A stretch of DNA of 64,000 nt from Myotis daubentonii. Lineage: Eukaryota; Chordata; Mammalia; Chiroptera; Vespertilionidae. The translations under genes and the position numbers were made by a program. This document shows, piece after piece, positions 11,420 to 22,607 of this stretch (its first letter is position 1; every line of letters begins with the position of its first letter). The stretch is from the NCBI RefSeq assembly GCF_963259705.1, contig NC_081840.1, positions 2,497,062-2,561,061 of the forward strand. The letters run 5' to 3'. Below the pieces are notes generated by a model that had not been told where the DNA came from, did no database searches, and saw only the letters and a program-made list of their open reading frames with translations.

Positions 11420-11603
11420 CAGCAGTTCCCAGCCCGGCCAAACATGGAATCACCTGGGAGCTCTTAAAACATAGACCAAATTGAGGCCCCACCCCCAGGG
11501 ATTTCCTTTCCATTGGTCTGGGGCGGGGGAGGGGGGGCGGCCTCAGTGTTTGTAAAACCTCCCAGAAGATCCTGACGTGCAGCCAGGCTCGGACGCGCGG
11601 GAT
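11420..11603 (+). mobile_element. MER5A-type hAT-Charlie element
   Basis: It starts cagcagttcccagc, then has ggaatcacctgggagctctt, ggccccacccccagggattt, a cattggtctggggcggg block and a final gtgcagccaggctcgg. That is the order of the MER5A miniature DNA transposon, with a degraded terminal repeat at the right end. Confidence 0.8.
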
Positions 11604-11796
11604 CAGTCAATGAACGTATGTGAAGACCCCTCTCAGCCAGGCCCCGGCTGAGTGCCGGGCCTGAGTGACTGCTAATGAGACACGACTGGTCTCCCCCAGG
11701 GGCGTGGCGTCCAGCGGCCGGTACAGATGCATGAGCAGACAGTGTCCCCCATCACCTGCCGTCTGGGGCCGATACATCGGCCTTCGTCTCTTTTAT

Positions 11797-12024
11797 TTTT
11801 ATTTATTTTTTATTTTTTAAATATGTTTTTATTGATTTCAGAGAGGGAGAGGGGAGAGATAGAAACATCAATGATGAAAGAGAATCATCGATTGGCTGCC
11901 TCCTGCGCGCCCCCTATGGGGATGGAGCTGGCAACCCCGGGCATGTGCCCTTGACCAGAATCGAACCTGGGACCTTCCAGTCCACAGGCTGACGCTCTAT
12001 CCACCGAGCCCAACCAGCGAGGGC
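11797..12024 (-). mobile_element. Ves SINE, full length, reverse
   Basis: A perfect 13-bp target duplication, tcgtctcttttat, lies at 11784-11796 and 12025-12037. The minus-strand head includes the tctggtcaagggcac stretch after the B box. The duplication is undiverged, so this is a fairly young insertion. Confidence 0.95.
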
Positions 12025-12037
12025 TCGTCTCTTTTAT

Positions 12038-12639
12038 GCGTTTAGATTTTTCATAGCCCGGATTGGACTGTTGGCTCTTTTGTCCTCACGGAGACCCAGT
12101 TAAATGACATCTCCAAGACAGCTTTGCCCGACATAACGGCAGGGCCGCAGAATTTCCTTACGTTGGCATTTCTTTGCCTGTGTCTCTTCCTCCGTACCTC
12201 CACGTCCAGCGTTTCTGTGGAGGCTCAGGTCTTAAAGAGTTCACTCCGAAAAATCTCAGTCTTTTAATAGACGAGTCTGGTGCGTGTCCATGTGCCGTGT
12301 GCATTCGGCTGTCTCCTGCCATCTGGCTCCGTTTCCTATTCACTGTGGTCTCTTTCCCCGCCTTCTCTCTGGTCTCCTTTACGGCTTCACAGCGTTGAAT
12401 CACGTCTTCCCTCGTTAGCTCCCCCTCGTCGCCGTCTGCAGGCCCCCTGTTATGCTTTCAGTGGGGGGGTCCGTCCGTGTGTCCACTCGCATGCTTCACC
12501 TCGAGGGTGGAGACATCCCCATCCTCCTCCGGAGAACCCCAGGATTTCAGTCTCACCTCGGACGGTCCACCTTCCGATTTTCACCTAATCGTTGTCAAGT
12601 AGTTTAGTTCTTGCTTATATTTAAAATCCCCCCAAACTG
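12038..12639 (-). mobile_element. Probable degraded L1 fragment
   Basis: Scattered pieces such as cttttaatagacgagtctgg resemble the antisense of an L1 second reading frame, but similarity is weak. No coding capacity is visible. It could equally be unique AT-rich DNA. Confidence 0.3.
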
Positions 12640-12870
12640 CCCTGGCCGGTTTGGTCCACTGGGTAGAGTGTCAGCCCGTGTACTGAAGGGTCCCGGGTTC
12701 GATTCTGGTCAAGGGCACATGCCTCCATTGCAGGCTTGATCCCCGGCCCCGGTTGGGGTACATGTGGGAGGTAACCAATCTCTCTCACATTGATGTTTCT
12801 CTCTCTGTGTCTCCGCCCCCCTCTCTCTAAAAATCAATGGGAAAATATCCTCAGGTAAGGATTAACCAAA
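12640..12870 (+). mobile_element. Ves SINE, long-tail subtype
   Basis: The head ccctggccggtttgg is followed by the B-box-like ggttcgattctgg and a gtgggaggtaaccaatc body, and the 3' end is atatcctcaggtaaggatt. An AAT-rich tail follows. Confidence 0.9.
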
Positions 12871-13115
12871 TAATAATAAAATAACTACCCCCCCCCCAAA
12901 ATCATCATTTTCTTTTCATTTCTACAAAAAAGTTTGTTTCTGTAGATTTAGCAACCTGTTTCCTAATTTAATTTCTCAGCATTGCTTCTTGACCCCCTCC
13001 TTGTACTGGCTGTAATGTTGTTCTTTTTGAGGTAGGTTCTTTATTAAGGTCCATAACCTCATACACAAATTTCTGAAATTCAGAAAGCTTTGAGAACCAA
13101 AACTTATTAAAAACA
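12871..13115. other. AT-rich DNA, nothing recognised
   Basis: AT-rich sequence between the SINE and the reverse Helitron. It may continue the degraded repeat seen at 12038-12639. Confidence 0.3.
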
Positions 13116-13360
13116 CTAGTGGCCCGGTGCACAGATTCGTGCACATTGAAAGGAAATTAATTAGAAGAAATATTTTAATATCAGGCTCCCTCCTCTCTGG
13201 TTCCAGGGTGTGTCATCCAAGAACCGCCGCTGCCAACTCACTGCAGCTGGGCAGCTCCTGCGTTGAGCATCTGCCCCCTGGTGGTCAGGGCGCATCATAC
13301 CCACCGGCCAGTCAGCCGGTTGGGTGGTCAGCCGGTCGCTCAGCCTTTTATATATGTAGA
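13116..13360 (-). mobile_element. Non-autonomous Helitron (HeliBat-like), reverse
   Basis: Read on the minus strand it begins TCTACATATATAAAAGGCTG, carries a ccaccagggggcag-type block and ends with a gtgcac...gtgcac hairpin, cgggcc and CTAG. The host bases are A before and T after on the minus strand, the normal Helitron A|T target. It has no Rep/helicase coding, so it was moved in trans. Confidence 0.88.
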
Positions 13361-14050
13361 TGTTCTAGAAATGTGAGTGCATTTGGTGGGGAGAGGCTGC
13401 CCAGCCTGCACCGCGGGGTTAGATGGGATGCCTTCCTAGAACCCAGAAACACTGAGGCCGCCTTCCATGCCAGCTCGGTGCTGTGCTGTGCGGCGTGACT
13501 CCACCCCATGGGAACACAGACACCCCAGGCCTGTGTCCCCCAGTCTGAGAGGTGCCGGGCCATGCCCAGCCTTTCTGGATCCTTCTGTTCCAAACCAATC
13601 GCTCCTTCCTCCAGAACTCACCCCTGTCAGTCAGGCCGGTGACCGCACCTGCTCACCGTGCCTGTCCCACCCCCTGGCCTCGGTGGACAGACTCACACTC
13701 TTCGCTGCATAGCGGGGTGCCTGCCAGGCTACACCCCTTAGGCCCAGGCCTGGCTGCGTCTTGAGGAGACGTAGGGCGGGGAACCTCATCATTCTTACTT
13801 CCTTTCTGTATCGTCAGCGGAAAAACACATGAAATGCTACATGATATGCACAGCCTCCTCCAGATGTGCGAGGAGGCCGATATGCGTGTGTGCCTCAGGG
13901 ACACAGGCACTGGCAGAGCAGCCGCTCTGGGGTGGGAGGGAGATCGCTGTGGGGTTAGTTAGCCTTTCGTGTGGCCTCCCTTCCTCTACCGCGTGCGTCA
14001 ACAAACAGCGGCACCCACCCACACTCTGCTTTCTCCCTTCTCTGTCACTT
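13361..14050. other. Unique DNA, nothing recognised
   Basis: Mixed composition with chance open frames only. No repeat or conserved motif was recognised. Confidence 0.4.
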
Positions 14051-14066
14051 AAAAAGCTGCACTGCC

Positions 14067-14267
14067 AAAACCGGTTTGGCTCAGAGGATAGAGCGTCGGC
14101 CTGCGGACTGAAAGGCCCCAGGTTCGATTCCGGTCAAGGGCATATACCTGGGTTGCGGGCACATCCCCAGTAGAGGGTGTGCAGGAGGCAGCTGATCGAT
14201 GTTTCTCTCTCATCGATGTTTCTAACTCTCTATCTCTCTCCCTTCCTCTCTGTAAAAAATCAATAAA

Positions 14268-14297
<30 letters not shown>
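14067..14297 (+). mobile_element. Ves SINE with long poly-A tail
   Basis: Head subtype ctgcggactgaaaggcccc, B-box-like ggttcgattccgg, then an aatcaataaaatatatt end and a pure A run of about 20. The target duplication aaaaagctgcac(t/g)gcc (14051-14066 and 14293-14308) has one mismatch. The intact A-tail suggests recent insertion. Confidence 0.93.
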
Positions 14298-14298
<1 letters not shown>

Positions 14299-14308
14299 CT
14301 GCACGGCC

Positions 14309-15567
14309 ACTTCCATGCAGGAAGGCTAAGAGCGGGAAAGGGGGTTAATTTAAAACCAGAGGCTTTAAACAGCCTTCCAGGCGATGATCTTTCCGGTGTC
14401 TCGGTCTTTGGATGTGACCTGAACACCCCCCTACCCCCGCCCCCGCCTCCAGCCCTGGGCCTTTCAAACAGTCCCCACGTGAGATGACGTGATTCGCCCG
14501 AGGCTGGGCCTGCCCACAGCTGCCAGCCGCTCCTTGGTGTCGGGGCAGCAGAGAGGGGCCGGTCAGCTTTCCAGGGACACAGAGGCCACTCAGGAGCCCA
14601 GGGCGGGGGACAGGGGCAGGGGCCAAGCTGCCTCCGGCTCCGCAGTGTCCCCCGGGGCAGGGAGCGGCCAGTGCCCGGAGGCTCGGGCCGCATTGCAGGG
14701 AGGCCGAGGTGCCGTCAGATCTGCCTTCACCAGGGCTGTCCATCTGTCCTTCCTCTGCAGGGCGGGCAGCCAGCAGCAGGCAGCGCCAGGGGGCAGGATC
14801 GGGTGCTGGGGCCACGGGGTTCTGCTACCCGAGTGAGGGCTCAGCAGGGCGGCCTCGGAACCCCGAGAACACGTGCATCAAGTATCAGTGCCTCCGACCC
14901 CCCCTCCTTCGGTCAAAGGGCCCCTCCTGATCTCTCGCTCTGGTTTGCCCCTCCCCTCCCCCCTCCCCCCCGGCCTGCCTAATGCATTTCCCCTCCTCTC
15001 ATCCTCCCCGCAGTCCTCCTGGGTTCCAAAAGGCTTTCATTTAGGGGATGTGATGGGGTGTGGGTGAAGAGGCATCAGGAAATTATGCCCGCGGCGGCTT
15101 TTATGTGTGTGAAGGAGGCATAGATCACCCGCGGCAGCCGCTCCTTCCTTTCTTCCTTTTCGTAAAATTTATTACCTTTTTAGTCCTCGAGAAACACAGT
15201 ACACGAGTAGAGTTTTCCGTGTAGGAAGTTCAAGTTTACCGCTCACGCTGACGTCCTCTGTGACCCTCCCCATCTGCTCTCCTCTTCGGGAGTCGCCAAG
15301 GCAACGGGTTGGGTGCGCCTGGCCCTCCTGACCTTTCTCCGAGGGAACGCGGGGCAGCGTCTGTGGCTGTGAGTGTGTGTGACCTTCTGCTGGGTGTTTG
15401 TAAACTGGCTGCGCTCTGAGCTGCTCCTCACTTGCCTTTCACTCAGCATTTCCACACCGGCTGTTTAAAGCCTCTGGTTTTAAATTAACCCCCTTTCGTG
15501 CCCACTGCCATGGCCCATTGCTTATCTCCTTCGCTGACGGAGCCCGAAGACACGGGTGGCTCAGCGC
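14309..15567. other. GC-rich unique DNA, nothing certain
   Basis: Open frames of 100-156 codons on both strands overlap and lack domains. The segment around 15060-15480 is less GC-rich and looks unique. Confidence 0.4.
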
Positions 15568-16004
15568 AGGCTGTCCTAACAGGATGCCACAGGCTGGGGC
15601 TTAAGCAACAGAAACGTGTTCTCTCCTGGTTCTGGAGGCTGAAGTCCAAGATCGAGGTGCTGGCATGTTTGGTTTCTGGTGCAGGCTCTCCTCCTGGTTT
15701 GCAGGTGGCTGCCTTCTCTGTGTCCATGGGAACCTCTTATCTGCAAGCCCAAGGGGGAGGTGTGAGGGGGGAGATGAGATGAGGTGGGATGGAGGAGAGA
15801 GAGATGGGGAGGGGGATAGAGAGAAAGGGAAAGAGATCTCCCCTCCTCTTCTTAAAAGGCCACCAATCCAATTGGATTAGGGCCCCACCCTTCTGACCTC
15901 ATTTAACCTTAATCGCCTCCAAAAACCCTATCCCAAGGCAGTCACATTGGGGGTTAGGGCTCCAACCTATGAATTTGGCTGTGAGACACATTCAGTCTGT
16001 AGCC
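15568..16004 (-). mobile_element. MaLR (MLT1-like) LTR, reverse
   Basis: It reads ctgtcctaacaggatgccac, then aacagaaacgtgttctctcc, ttctggaggctgaagtcc, ccaattggattagggcccc, acctcatttaaccttaatcg and a ggttagggctccaacctatg end. This is the reverse complement of an MLT1-like LTR. A GA-rich segment at 15760-15835 has expanded inside it. Confidence 0.72.
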
Positions 16005-16189
16005 GTTGGGGTGGCAAGCGAATGCCCTGGCAGGCACCCCCTTCTGCATCTCATGCCCAGCCCGTAATGTGCTCAGTAACAGCGGTGAGGAGTTTACGGA
16101 TTTAGCAGAAGGGACCACTGATGAGCAAGGTGACCTCGGACACGTGTTCTGTCCAGTGAAGACAAAACCAGCTTGAGTGTGTTGGGCGC

Positions 16190-16345
16190 TCATGGCATGC
16201 GGGCATGGTGCCAGACCTTCCGTGCATCGCCTCACATCCTCCTCCGACCCGAGGAGGTGGGTCCCGCTGTGACCCCACTACCTAGGTCAGGAAGCTGATG
16301 CACGAGAGGGGAAGCAGGTCACCTCGGGCGTGCAGCCGGAGAGCA
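16190..16345 (-). repeat. MIR SINE fragment, reverse
   Basis: It has a ttgggcgctcatggc start, a tcctccgacccgaggaggtg block and a gaagctgatgcacgagagg stretch in MIR order, strongly diverged. Confidence 0.5.
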
Positions 16346-16534
16346 GCAGAGGCGGGACGTCACGCAGCCCAGTGTCCTGAGCCCCGGCTCTCCCTGGGCT
16401 GGTGCACGCTCACTGCCAACAAGCTGTCGCCATGGCTACTGCCTTGTGACCACCCTCATCGCAGGCCCACCGGAGCCTTCACCCGGCACAGGCGGGCGGT
16501 CCCTGCAGGCAGATGGCCTCTCCCACCCTGTCAT

Positions 16535-16670
16535 CTGCTAGCTGGGTGCCCTTGAACCTCTCTGTGCCAGAGCTTTCTCTTCTTTCAAATAAAAACAATG
16601 ACGCCTAACTCATAGGATGACGTGGGGGATGAACTAAAATAAAAAAATATACACGGTGATTTAAAAATAG
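16535..16670 (+). repeat. MIR SINE
   Basis: ctagctgggtgcccttgaac and ctctctgtgccagagctttc are followed by a tctttcaaataaaaac stretch and a ctcataggatgacgtg part, in the order of the MIR consensus. Confidence 0.7.
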
Positions 16671-16774
16671 TTTCCCATTGCAAAACACGTAGAAGAGTTT
16701 GGTCCCGGGTGGCAAGAAAAGAGGCTCATCCTTGCCTGGTCAGATTTTCATACCCAGCCTTAATGGCGACATCC

Positions 16775-16985
16775 CTGCGCCAGGCACCGTGCGGGCGACT
16801 TGACAAGATCCCATGTTGAGTGGATCTTGACAGCGGCCCCTCGGGGGACCCCTCTATGTAGGGGAGGAACCTGATGCATCGAGAGGGAAGTGAATGAACT
16901 GCCTCGGTCCCACGTAGGAAAGCAATGAGCCAGGCCTCAAATCCCGGCCCATCTGGTTGCAACGCTCCCATGTTTCATCTTGAAA
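16775..16985 (-). repeat. MIR SINE, reverse
   Basis: gccaggcaccgtg, tgtaggggaggaacctgatg and gagccaggcctcaaatcccg lie in the order expected of a reverse MIR. Confidence 0.65.
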
Positions 16986-17479
16986 GAGAATCGGCATGGA
17001 CCTGCTGCTTCTCTCCCGTGACCCTCTCAGGAGCGCCGCACAAGCCGGGCCCGCGGTTCCTGCTCCTTTCAGACCCCGGAGGAAGGAGCTGGTGATCCAG
17101 CTGCCGCCCATATGACCGTCTCCGCAGAAGCTGGATGGGGTGTTTGCACGTGTGTGTGCTGCCTGCATGCTGCTGAGAGGACATGTGGGGTGTCCGAGAG
17201 CAGAGAGCGTGCAGGGAAGCACAGAAGGCCGCGCGCACCCCACCCCTCCCCCCGCAGGGCCCTGATGTCTCCCTCGCCTCCCAGGACCTCCAAGTTTGAA
17301 ACCTCAAGAAGATAAGGCATCAGCAGGCTGCGTGACGGCCGCCCCAGGAGTCACATGGCAGTTCTCGTCGACCCCTCTGTCTTCTCGGAACCACGCTGGC
17401 CAAGGCCGTGTGTCGGTTGGGCGCCTTTGTCTGTCCCTGAGCTGGTTCGGGTTGAACTCCGGAGGGCTGTCCCCAAAGA

Positions 17480-17695
17480 AAAGCCCGCGCTGAGCCATCT
17501 GGGGAGCTTCGGTCCGAGTCTGCCTCTCACACTTGCTCCTCGTGGGTGACCTCAGGCAAGTCGTTTGTCTCCATAAGCCTGGATGTCCCCATCCGGAGGG
17601 CATGGTGGTTGCTCAGATTCGAGGAGAGGGGCGAGGCCGGTGTCTGGTGTCGGGGCCCAGCTCAGCACAGAGCCGGGCTCTCTGTAAATGACCCC
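17480..17695 (+). repeat. MIR SINE
   Basis: ccgagtctgcctctcac, gtgacctcaggcaagtcg and cagagccgggctctctg follow MIR order. The SINE at 17728 lies just downstream. Confidence 0.55.
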
Positions 17696-17727
17696 TCTCT
17701 GCTTCCATTTGCTCTTTGGTGTCTTTT

Positions 17728-17876
17728 TTTTAAAAAATACATTTTTATGATTTCAGAGAGAAAGGGAGGAGAAAGAGATAGAAACATCAATGATGAGAGA
17801 CAATCATTGGTGGGCTGCCTTCTGCACTGCCCCCTCCCCAACCGGAAACGACCTCCTCATTCACAGGGGCTCTCCA
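17728..17876 (-). mobile_element. Ves SINE with internal deletion, reverse
   Basis: The tail side is normal (tttttatgatttcagagag) but most of the head between the body and the right end is missing. The short duplication gtgtctttt (17719-17727, 17877-17885) suggests the copy was already short when inserted or lost its middle later. Confidence 0.8.
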
Positions 17877-17885
17877 GTGTCTTTT

Positions 17886-18922
17886 CAGCCCTCCCAATGC
17901 CACACTCACCGGCCCCAGGCCCTGCTGCCCAGGCCCCTTCCCCTGACTGGGGCTCCGGGAGGGCCTAGGAGGGTCCTGGCTTTGGAGGTGCATTAGCACC
18001 CACAGGGTCAAGGGGGAGGGCCTGCAGCAGAGGAAAGGGAGGTCGGGCGTCAGGCTCAGCTCAGCGTGTCTTGCTCCCCAGTCCCAGTTCCCTACGACGC
18101 TGGAGAGACGGCCACACTCTGAGGCTTCAGAACACAGAGACCGGGTCCAAGGAAACAGATGCCTCCAAACCAGCGCCCTGCACCAGGCTCTCCCTCCCCA
18201 GACCCCCTCCAAAATCTCACGTCAAATAGGATCGCACTTGGGGGGATTGTCATTCATTCTTTCCGAATATATTCAGAATCCAGCCCTTTCTTCCCACCTT
18301 CACGGCTCCCACCTCGGCCGAGTCCCCATGACCTCTTACCTGGATTGCCTCCGTCGCCCTCACTGGCCCCTCTGCACTCAGGAACCAGGTCAAGTCCTTC
18401 TGCTGCTCTGAAACCTTCAATGGCTCCCCATGTCCTAGTTCCTACTTCAGAACAATCCCTCTTCCAGCCTCCCAGCCTTGATTCCCTCTCCTCTTTTGCT
18501 CTTTTCTGATAGCTGCTGTGCTGCTGTGTTTATTCTGTCTCCTTCACTGGGTGTGCTCCCCACAGGGCCGTCTTCGGGGGAGGCTGACATGCAGAAAGAG
18601 GACGGCCATGCCACATGGTAAGGCCTGGGAGAGACGGGGGCGCTGAGTGGTGGGGCCCAGAGGAGCGGGGAGGGCCTCCCCTGGGGTGAAAGGGTGGCTG
18701 CTTTGCATAGAGCAAACCTGATGCTCCGACAATTTTCCGACCCTACCTGCAAAGCATGACGCACTTGCGTTCAATATAGTTATGCCACCGTTTTTTTAAA
18801 ACCAGTGCTCGATGTTTATAATGTCAGGGCTACGTAAATGTTGTTCACTGCTAAGCCATAGGTTCATGAATTTTCTTCCCTCTATTAATACCTGCTTATC
18901 AAGTAGCTAACAGCTAACTGCT
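17886..18922. other. Unique DNA, nothing recognised
   Basis: CT-rich, GC-moderate sequence with chance open frames. No repeat or gene was recognised. Confidence 0.4.
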
Positions 18923-18930
18923 GCCTTGTT

Positions 18931-19197
18931 TTTTATTTATTATTATTATTTTTTTAATCCTCACCCAAGGATATTTTTCCATTGATTTTTAGAGAGAGCG
19001 GAAGAGAGAGAGAAAGACAGAGAGAAATATTGATATGAGAGAGACACGTCGATTGGTTGCCTCCTGCACACACCCCAACCAGGGCCTGGGCCGGGGAGGA
19101 GCCTGCCACTGAGACACAAGCCCTTGACCAGAATCGAACCCGGGGCCCTTCGGTCCGCAGGCCGACGCTCTATCCCCTGAGCCACACCGGCGAGGGC
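18931..19197 (-). mobile_element. Ves SINE, long-tail subtype, reverse
   Basis: The minus-strand 3' end is atcctt-gggtgaggatt, as at 1067. The duplication gccttgtt lies at 18923-18930 and 19198-19205. The head keeps the ggttcgattctgg B-box region. Confidence 0.92.
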
Positions 19198-19408
19198 GCC
19201 TTGTTCTGTAAATTGTCTTTTTCTATGTATCCCAAGTATTCTTGTCAGAGGTGTGTGTTTCCTCCTGATACATGCAAACACTTTGGTTCATTGCTAGTTC
19301 CCTTATTAGCTTCTGCTCTTGTGCCCGTTGTCCCCTCGATCGGGTGCCCAGCTGTCACCCTGGAAATCCTTGGTCCCGTGTTAAGTGACTAATCCGTGGG
19401 TTCCGTGT

Positions 19409-20125
19409 TGCTGTGGACTGAGTTGTATCCCTCCAAATTCGTACGTTGAAGCCCTAACCCTTCATGTGACTGTATTTATAGGGAGGGCCCTGAGGAGCTC
19501 ACTCAGTGAAATGAAGTCAGAAGGGTGAGGTCCTCACTCAGTGAGGTTGGCGGCTTTCTGAGGAAGGGAGGAGAGGGGTCTTTCTCCAGCGCTCGCACCG
19601 AGGAAAGGCCACTGCAGGCACAGCGGGAAGGCAGCCGCATGCAAGCTGGGGAGGGAGCTCTCACCGAACCCAAAGTGGCCGGCACCTTGAGCTGGGACTT
19701 CAGCCTCCAGAACTGTCCTATATAATGAAAGCCTAATGTGCTAAGTGTCCGACTGTTTGACCAGTTGCTGTGACGTGCACTGACCACCAGGGGGCAGATG
19801 CTCTGACCTGTAGGTTAGCTTGCTGCTGGAGTCTGGCCAATCGGGACTGGGCAAGGCAGGCCGGACACAACCTGGAGCCCTCCTGCATCCCTCCGTGGCC
19901 CTGATCGTGCACCAGTGGGGTCCCTCGGCCTGGCCTGCACCCTCTCTCAATCCGGGACCCCTCGGGGGATGTCGGAGAGCCGGTGTCAGACTGATCCCCG
20001 TGGGCCAGGCCGAGGGACCCCACCGGTGCACGAATCTGTGCACTGGGCCTCTAGTAAGAAAATAAACTTGGGTTGCTGAAGCCACCATGTCTGTGGTATC
20101 TTCTGATGGTGGCCCAAGCAGATGA
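19409..20125 (+). mobile_element. MaLR (MLT1-like) LTR, split by a Helitron
   Basis: The left part reads tgctgtggactgagttgt, gttgaagccctaaccc and cagcctccagaactg. The right part (20055-20125) reads aaataaacttgggttgctg, aagccaccatgtctgtgg and a gatggtggcccaagc end. The Helitron at 19716-20054 divides the LTR just after aactg. Confidence 0.7.
19716..20054 (+). mobile_element. Non-autonomous Helitron (HeliBat-like) with a long internal hairpin
   Basis: It starts tcctatataatgaaagcc, has the actgaccaccagggggcag block and ends gtgcacgaatctgtgcac, tgggcct and ctag, followed by T. It lacks coding capacity. Inside, 29-bp arms at 19907-19935 and 20003-20031 are inverted repeats with one mismatch around a 67-bp loop. 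The base before TC is G rather than the usual A. Confidence 0.88.
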
Positions 20126-20649
20126 AGGACACATGCCTTCCTCTTTCATGGTTTGGGCCCTAATCCTGGAGGAGGGCAATAGCTAGTAGCTTCCTCAGAC
20201 ATGGTTAATGGAAGTGCATTTTTTTTGACACCTTCCACATCCAAACCTGTATTTAGTCTGTCCTCACACTCAACTGCTGCTTTGTCTGGGTATATCATTT
20301 TTGGTTGGCAGTCATTTTCCTTGGAATGCTGAAGGCGTTGTTCCGTCACTTTTTACCTTCAAAAAAATATTAAGAAATTCAGCCCATTATGATTCATGAC
20401 TCTTTGGATACGACCTGTCCCCTCCTCCTGGAAGCATTGAAGATCCCTTTCTCTCTGTTTTGTTCTGTTTTCTAATTTCTTGATGATGTGCCTTGGTGAA
20501 GACCTTTTATTCTTACTGTGAGCGAGGTGTTCAGTGAGCCATTCCAATCTGGAAACTCATTTGATTACATTCTGCCCAATTTAATTGTATTATTTGATAT
20601 ATTTTTTTCTTTCTCTTTTTGCAATTCTCTCATTCTCTAGAAATCCTAA
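20126..20649 (-). mobile_element. Possible old L1-related fragment, reverse
   Basis: gttggcagtcattttccttg, a gatgatgtgccttggtg block and a tgagcgaggtgttcagtgag part are reminiscent of antisense 5' sequence of old L1M elements. I could not confirm it. Confidence 0.3.
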
Positions 20650-20780
20650 TCTATATTATAAAAACCCAGTGGCCCTAATGTTGTCACAACCAGAGACTGG
20701 CGCGGGTGGGCGGGGCTACGAGCATGGCGAGGCGCATGTGGGTGGGCGGGGCAGCGCGATTTTGCGCGCTGGGCTTCTAG
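20650..20780 (+). mobile_element. Short Helitron-like element, divergent family
   Basis: It begins TCTATATTATAAAAACCCAG after an A and ends with a gcgcgattttgcgcgc hairpin, tgggctt and CTAG. The ends fit a Helitron, but the middle (a ggtgggcgggg motif twice) differs from the other copies and the following base is C rather than T. It is only 131 bp long. Confidence 0.7.
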
Positions 20781-21622
20781 CAATGTGATATTTTATCTGC
20801 TGAGTTGACCCCCTCGTTTCTTTGGTTTGTCTACTTCCCCGCCCTTTGTCTTCCTGCTCTATGTTCTAAAAGCTTACCTCGATGACAGCGTTCAGCCCTC
20901 CCCTGGATTGCTCCTTGACGGAGGCTTTACTTCCTAAGAGCTCTGTAAGTGACACCCCGTTGTGGAGGGCAGGCTGCTTTTATCTCTCTGAGGACATTAA
21001 TGAGTGCTTTTGAAGTCTCTGCTTCCTACACGGGCCTTTGTTCTGTTGATGCTCTCAGTGCTTCCCTCGGCCTGCTGATGCCTGGCCACGGTTCACGTTT
21101 AAGAACAAAGCGCTAAAAGCCAACTGGAAGCGTCGGGTGCAGGGTGGGCCTCGCTGACGGGGAGCCTCCTTACAGGGCCCTCATGTGTGAGTAGCTACAG
21201 TTATCTGTGTCTCAGGGAGTCCGTTTCCCAGAGAGGCCCGCCCCACACGCATCCCGTGGAAGATGCTGCCTGCACCCTGGGAGCCAGAGGGGGAGGGTCG
21301 GGGTCCCACCACTTAGGATGCCGACTCTTCCCTAACCCCTCAGCTGGGCCTGGTTACCTTGGGTTCCCACCCTCCGGGATCAGTGTCTTCAGAGATCAGC
21401 CTTTACCGGCTGCGAGCATGTGGGATGGGTACCACATGGCGGAGCATGCCGGGGAAGGAACGCAGGGCCTGCCAGCAGAGACCATGTATGTGCCCATGCA
21501 AATGAGTGAATATTGGAATCGGCAGCCATTAGCATCCCGGTGTCCGTGTCGTGTGCGAAAGCATTTGTAACAGGTGCATTTACAGGCATGCTTTGATTCA
21601 TAATAATAATTCATAATAATAA
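20781..21622. other. Unique DNA, nothing recognised
   Basis: Mixed composition with no repeat or gene assigned. A short AAT/TCATAATAAT run ends it, right at the next Helitron. Confidence 0.4.
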
Positions 21623-21944
21623 TCCTATATAATAAAAGGCTAATATGCAAATCAACTGAACAGTGGAACGACCAGTCGCTATGACACACACTGACCACCA
21701 GGGGGCAGACGCTCAACACAAGAGCTTCCTCCTGGTGGTCAGTGCCCTCCCACAGGTGAGTGCCGCTCAGCCAGAAGCCGGGCTCACGACTGGTGAGCGC
21801 AGCAGCGGTGGTGGTAGCCTCTCCCACCCGCATGGCAGTGCTAAGGATTTCCTACTGAAGGCTCCCAGGCTGCGAAAGGGCACAGGCCAGGCGGAGGGAC
21901 CACCCCCCCCCCCAGTGCATGAATTTTGTGCACCAGGCCTCTAG
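21623..21944 (+). mobile_element. Non-autonomous Helitron (HeliBat-like), canonical
   Basis: It starts TCCTATATAATAAAAGGC between A and T-rich host DNA, has cactgaccaccagggggcag and its inverted partner block near cctcctggtggtcagtg, a run of C, and ends gtgcatgaattttgtgcac, caggcct and CTAG followed by T. There is no Rep/helicase reading frame. Confidence 0.92.
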
Positions 21945-22607
21945 TAGAGTAATAATAACTGCAGTGCATAATAACTACCATGACAACATCACTGCGTTTG
22001 ACCGTGAATACAGCGCCTTTCTGGGTTGGTGCTTGCAGTAGCTGGCGGCATCTGTCTGAGGCGTGGGAGGTGCCTTTGGAGCTGCCAGGCTGGGGACGGC
22101 CTTCTGCCTTGGCCACAGTGAGTGGGGTATCGTGATGGTTGCCCCAATCCTGCCGAGCTGCCCTCTCCTTGGGAGGTGAGGTCCACTGGCTTTCTGTGTT
22201 GGTCTGATGTTCCAGGTCCCTGCTCCAGTTCCATGTGTGTCCATGGGGTCCCTCAGCCTGGCCTCAGTGTGTCCCTCAGTGTGTGTGTGTGCATGAGTGT
22301 GCATATGTGTGCGTGTGTGTGTGTGTGTGTGTAAATCTGGTTCTTCCTTGAGTCCGGAAGCTTCTGTCCCCAGGGCAGGACCCTCCTCCTCATGCCCCTG
22401 CTCTCCCCCTGGCACTCCATCTCCCTGACACGGGTACCGCCAAGATACAAACATCCCCCTACTTCTCCGGAAGCAGGGCCCAAGCCCATGTGAGGACAGG
22501 GCTGCTATGAGCTGCTGCTTCGTGAGTTGTGGAGAGGACAAGAGTGTGTGGGGCGGCCTTGCCCCACTCCATGTTCAGACTGGATAAATGACTGGAAGTT
22601 GTCAGTG
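21945..22607. other. Unique DNA with a GT microsatellite
   Basis: Unassigned sequence around the GT run at 22277-22332. Nothing else was recognised. Confidence 0.4.
22277..22332. repeat. (GT)n microsatellite
   Basis: Interrupted GT run ending in about 12 pure units. Confidence 0.85.
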
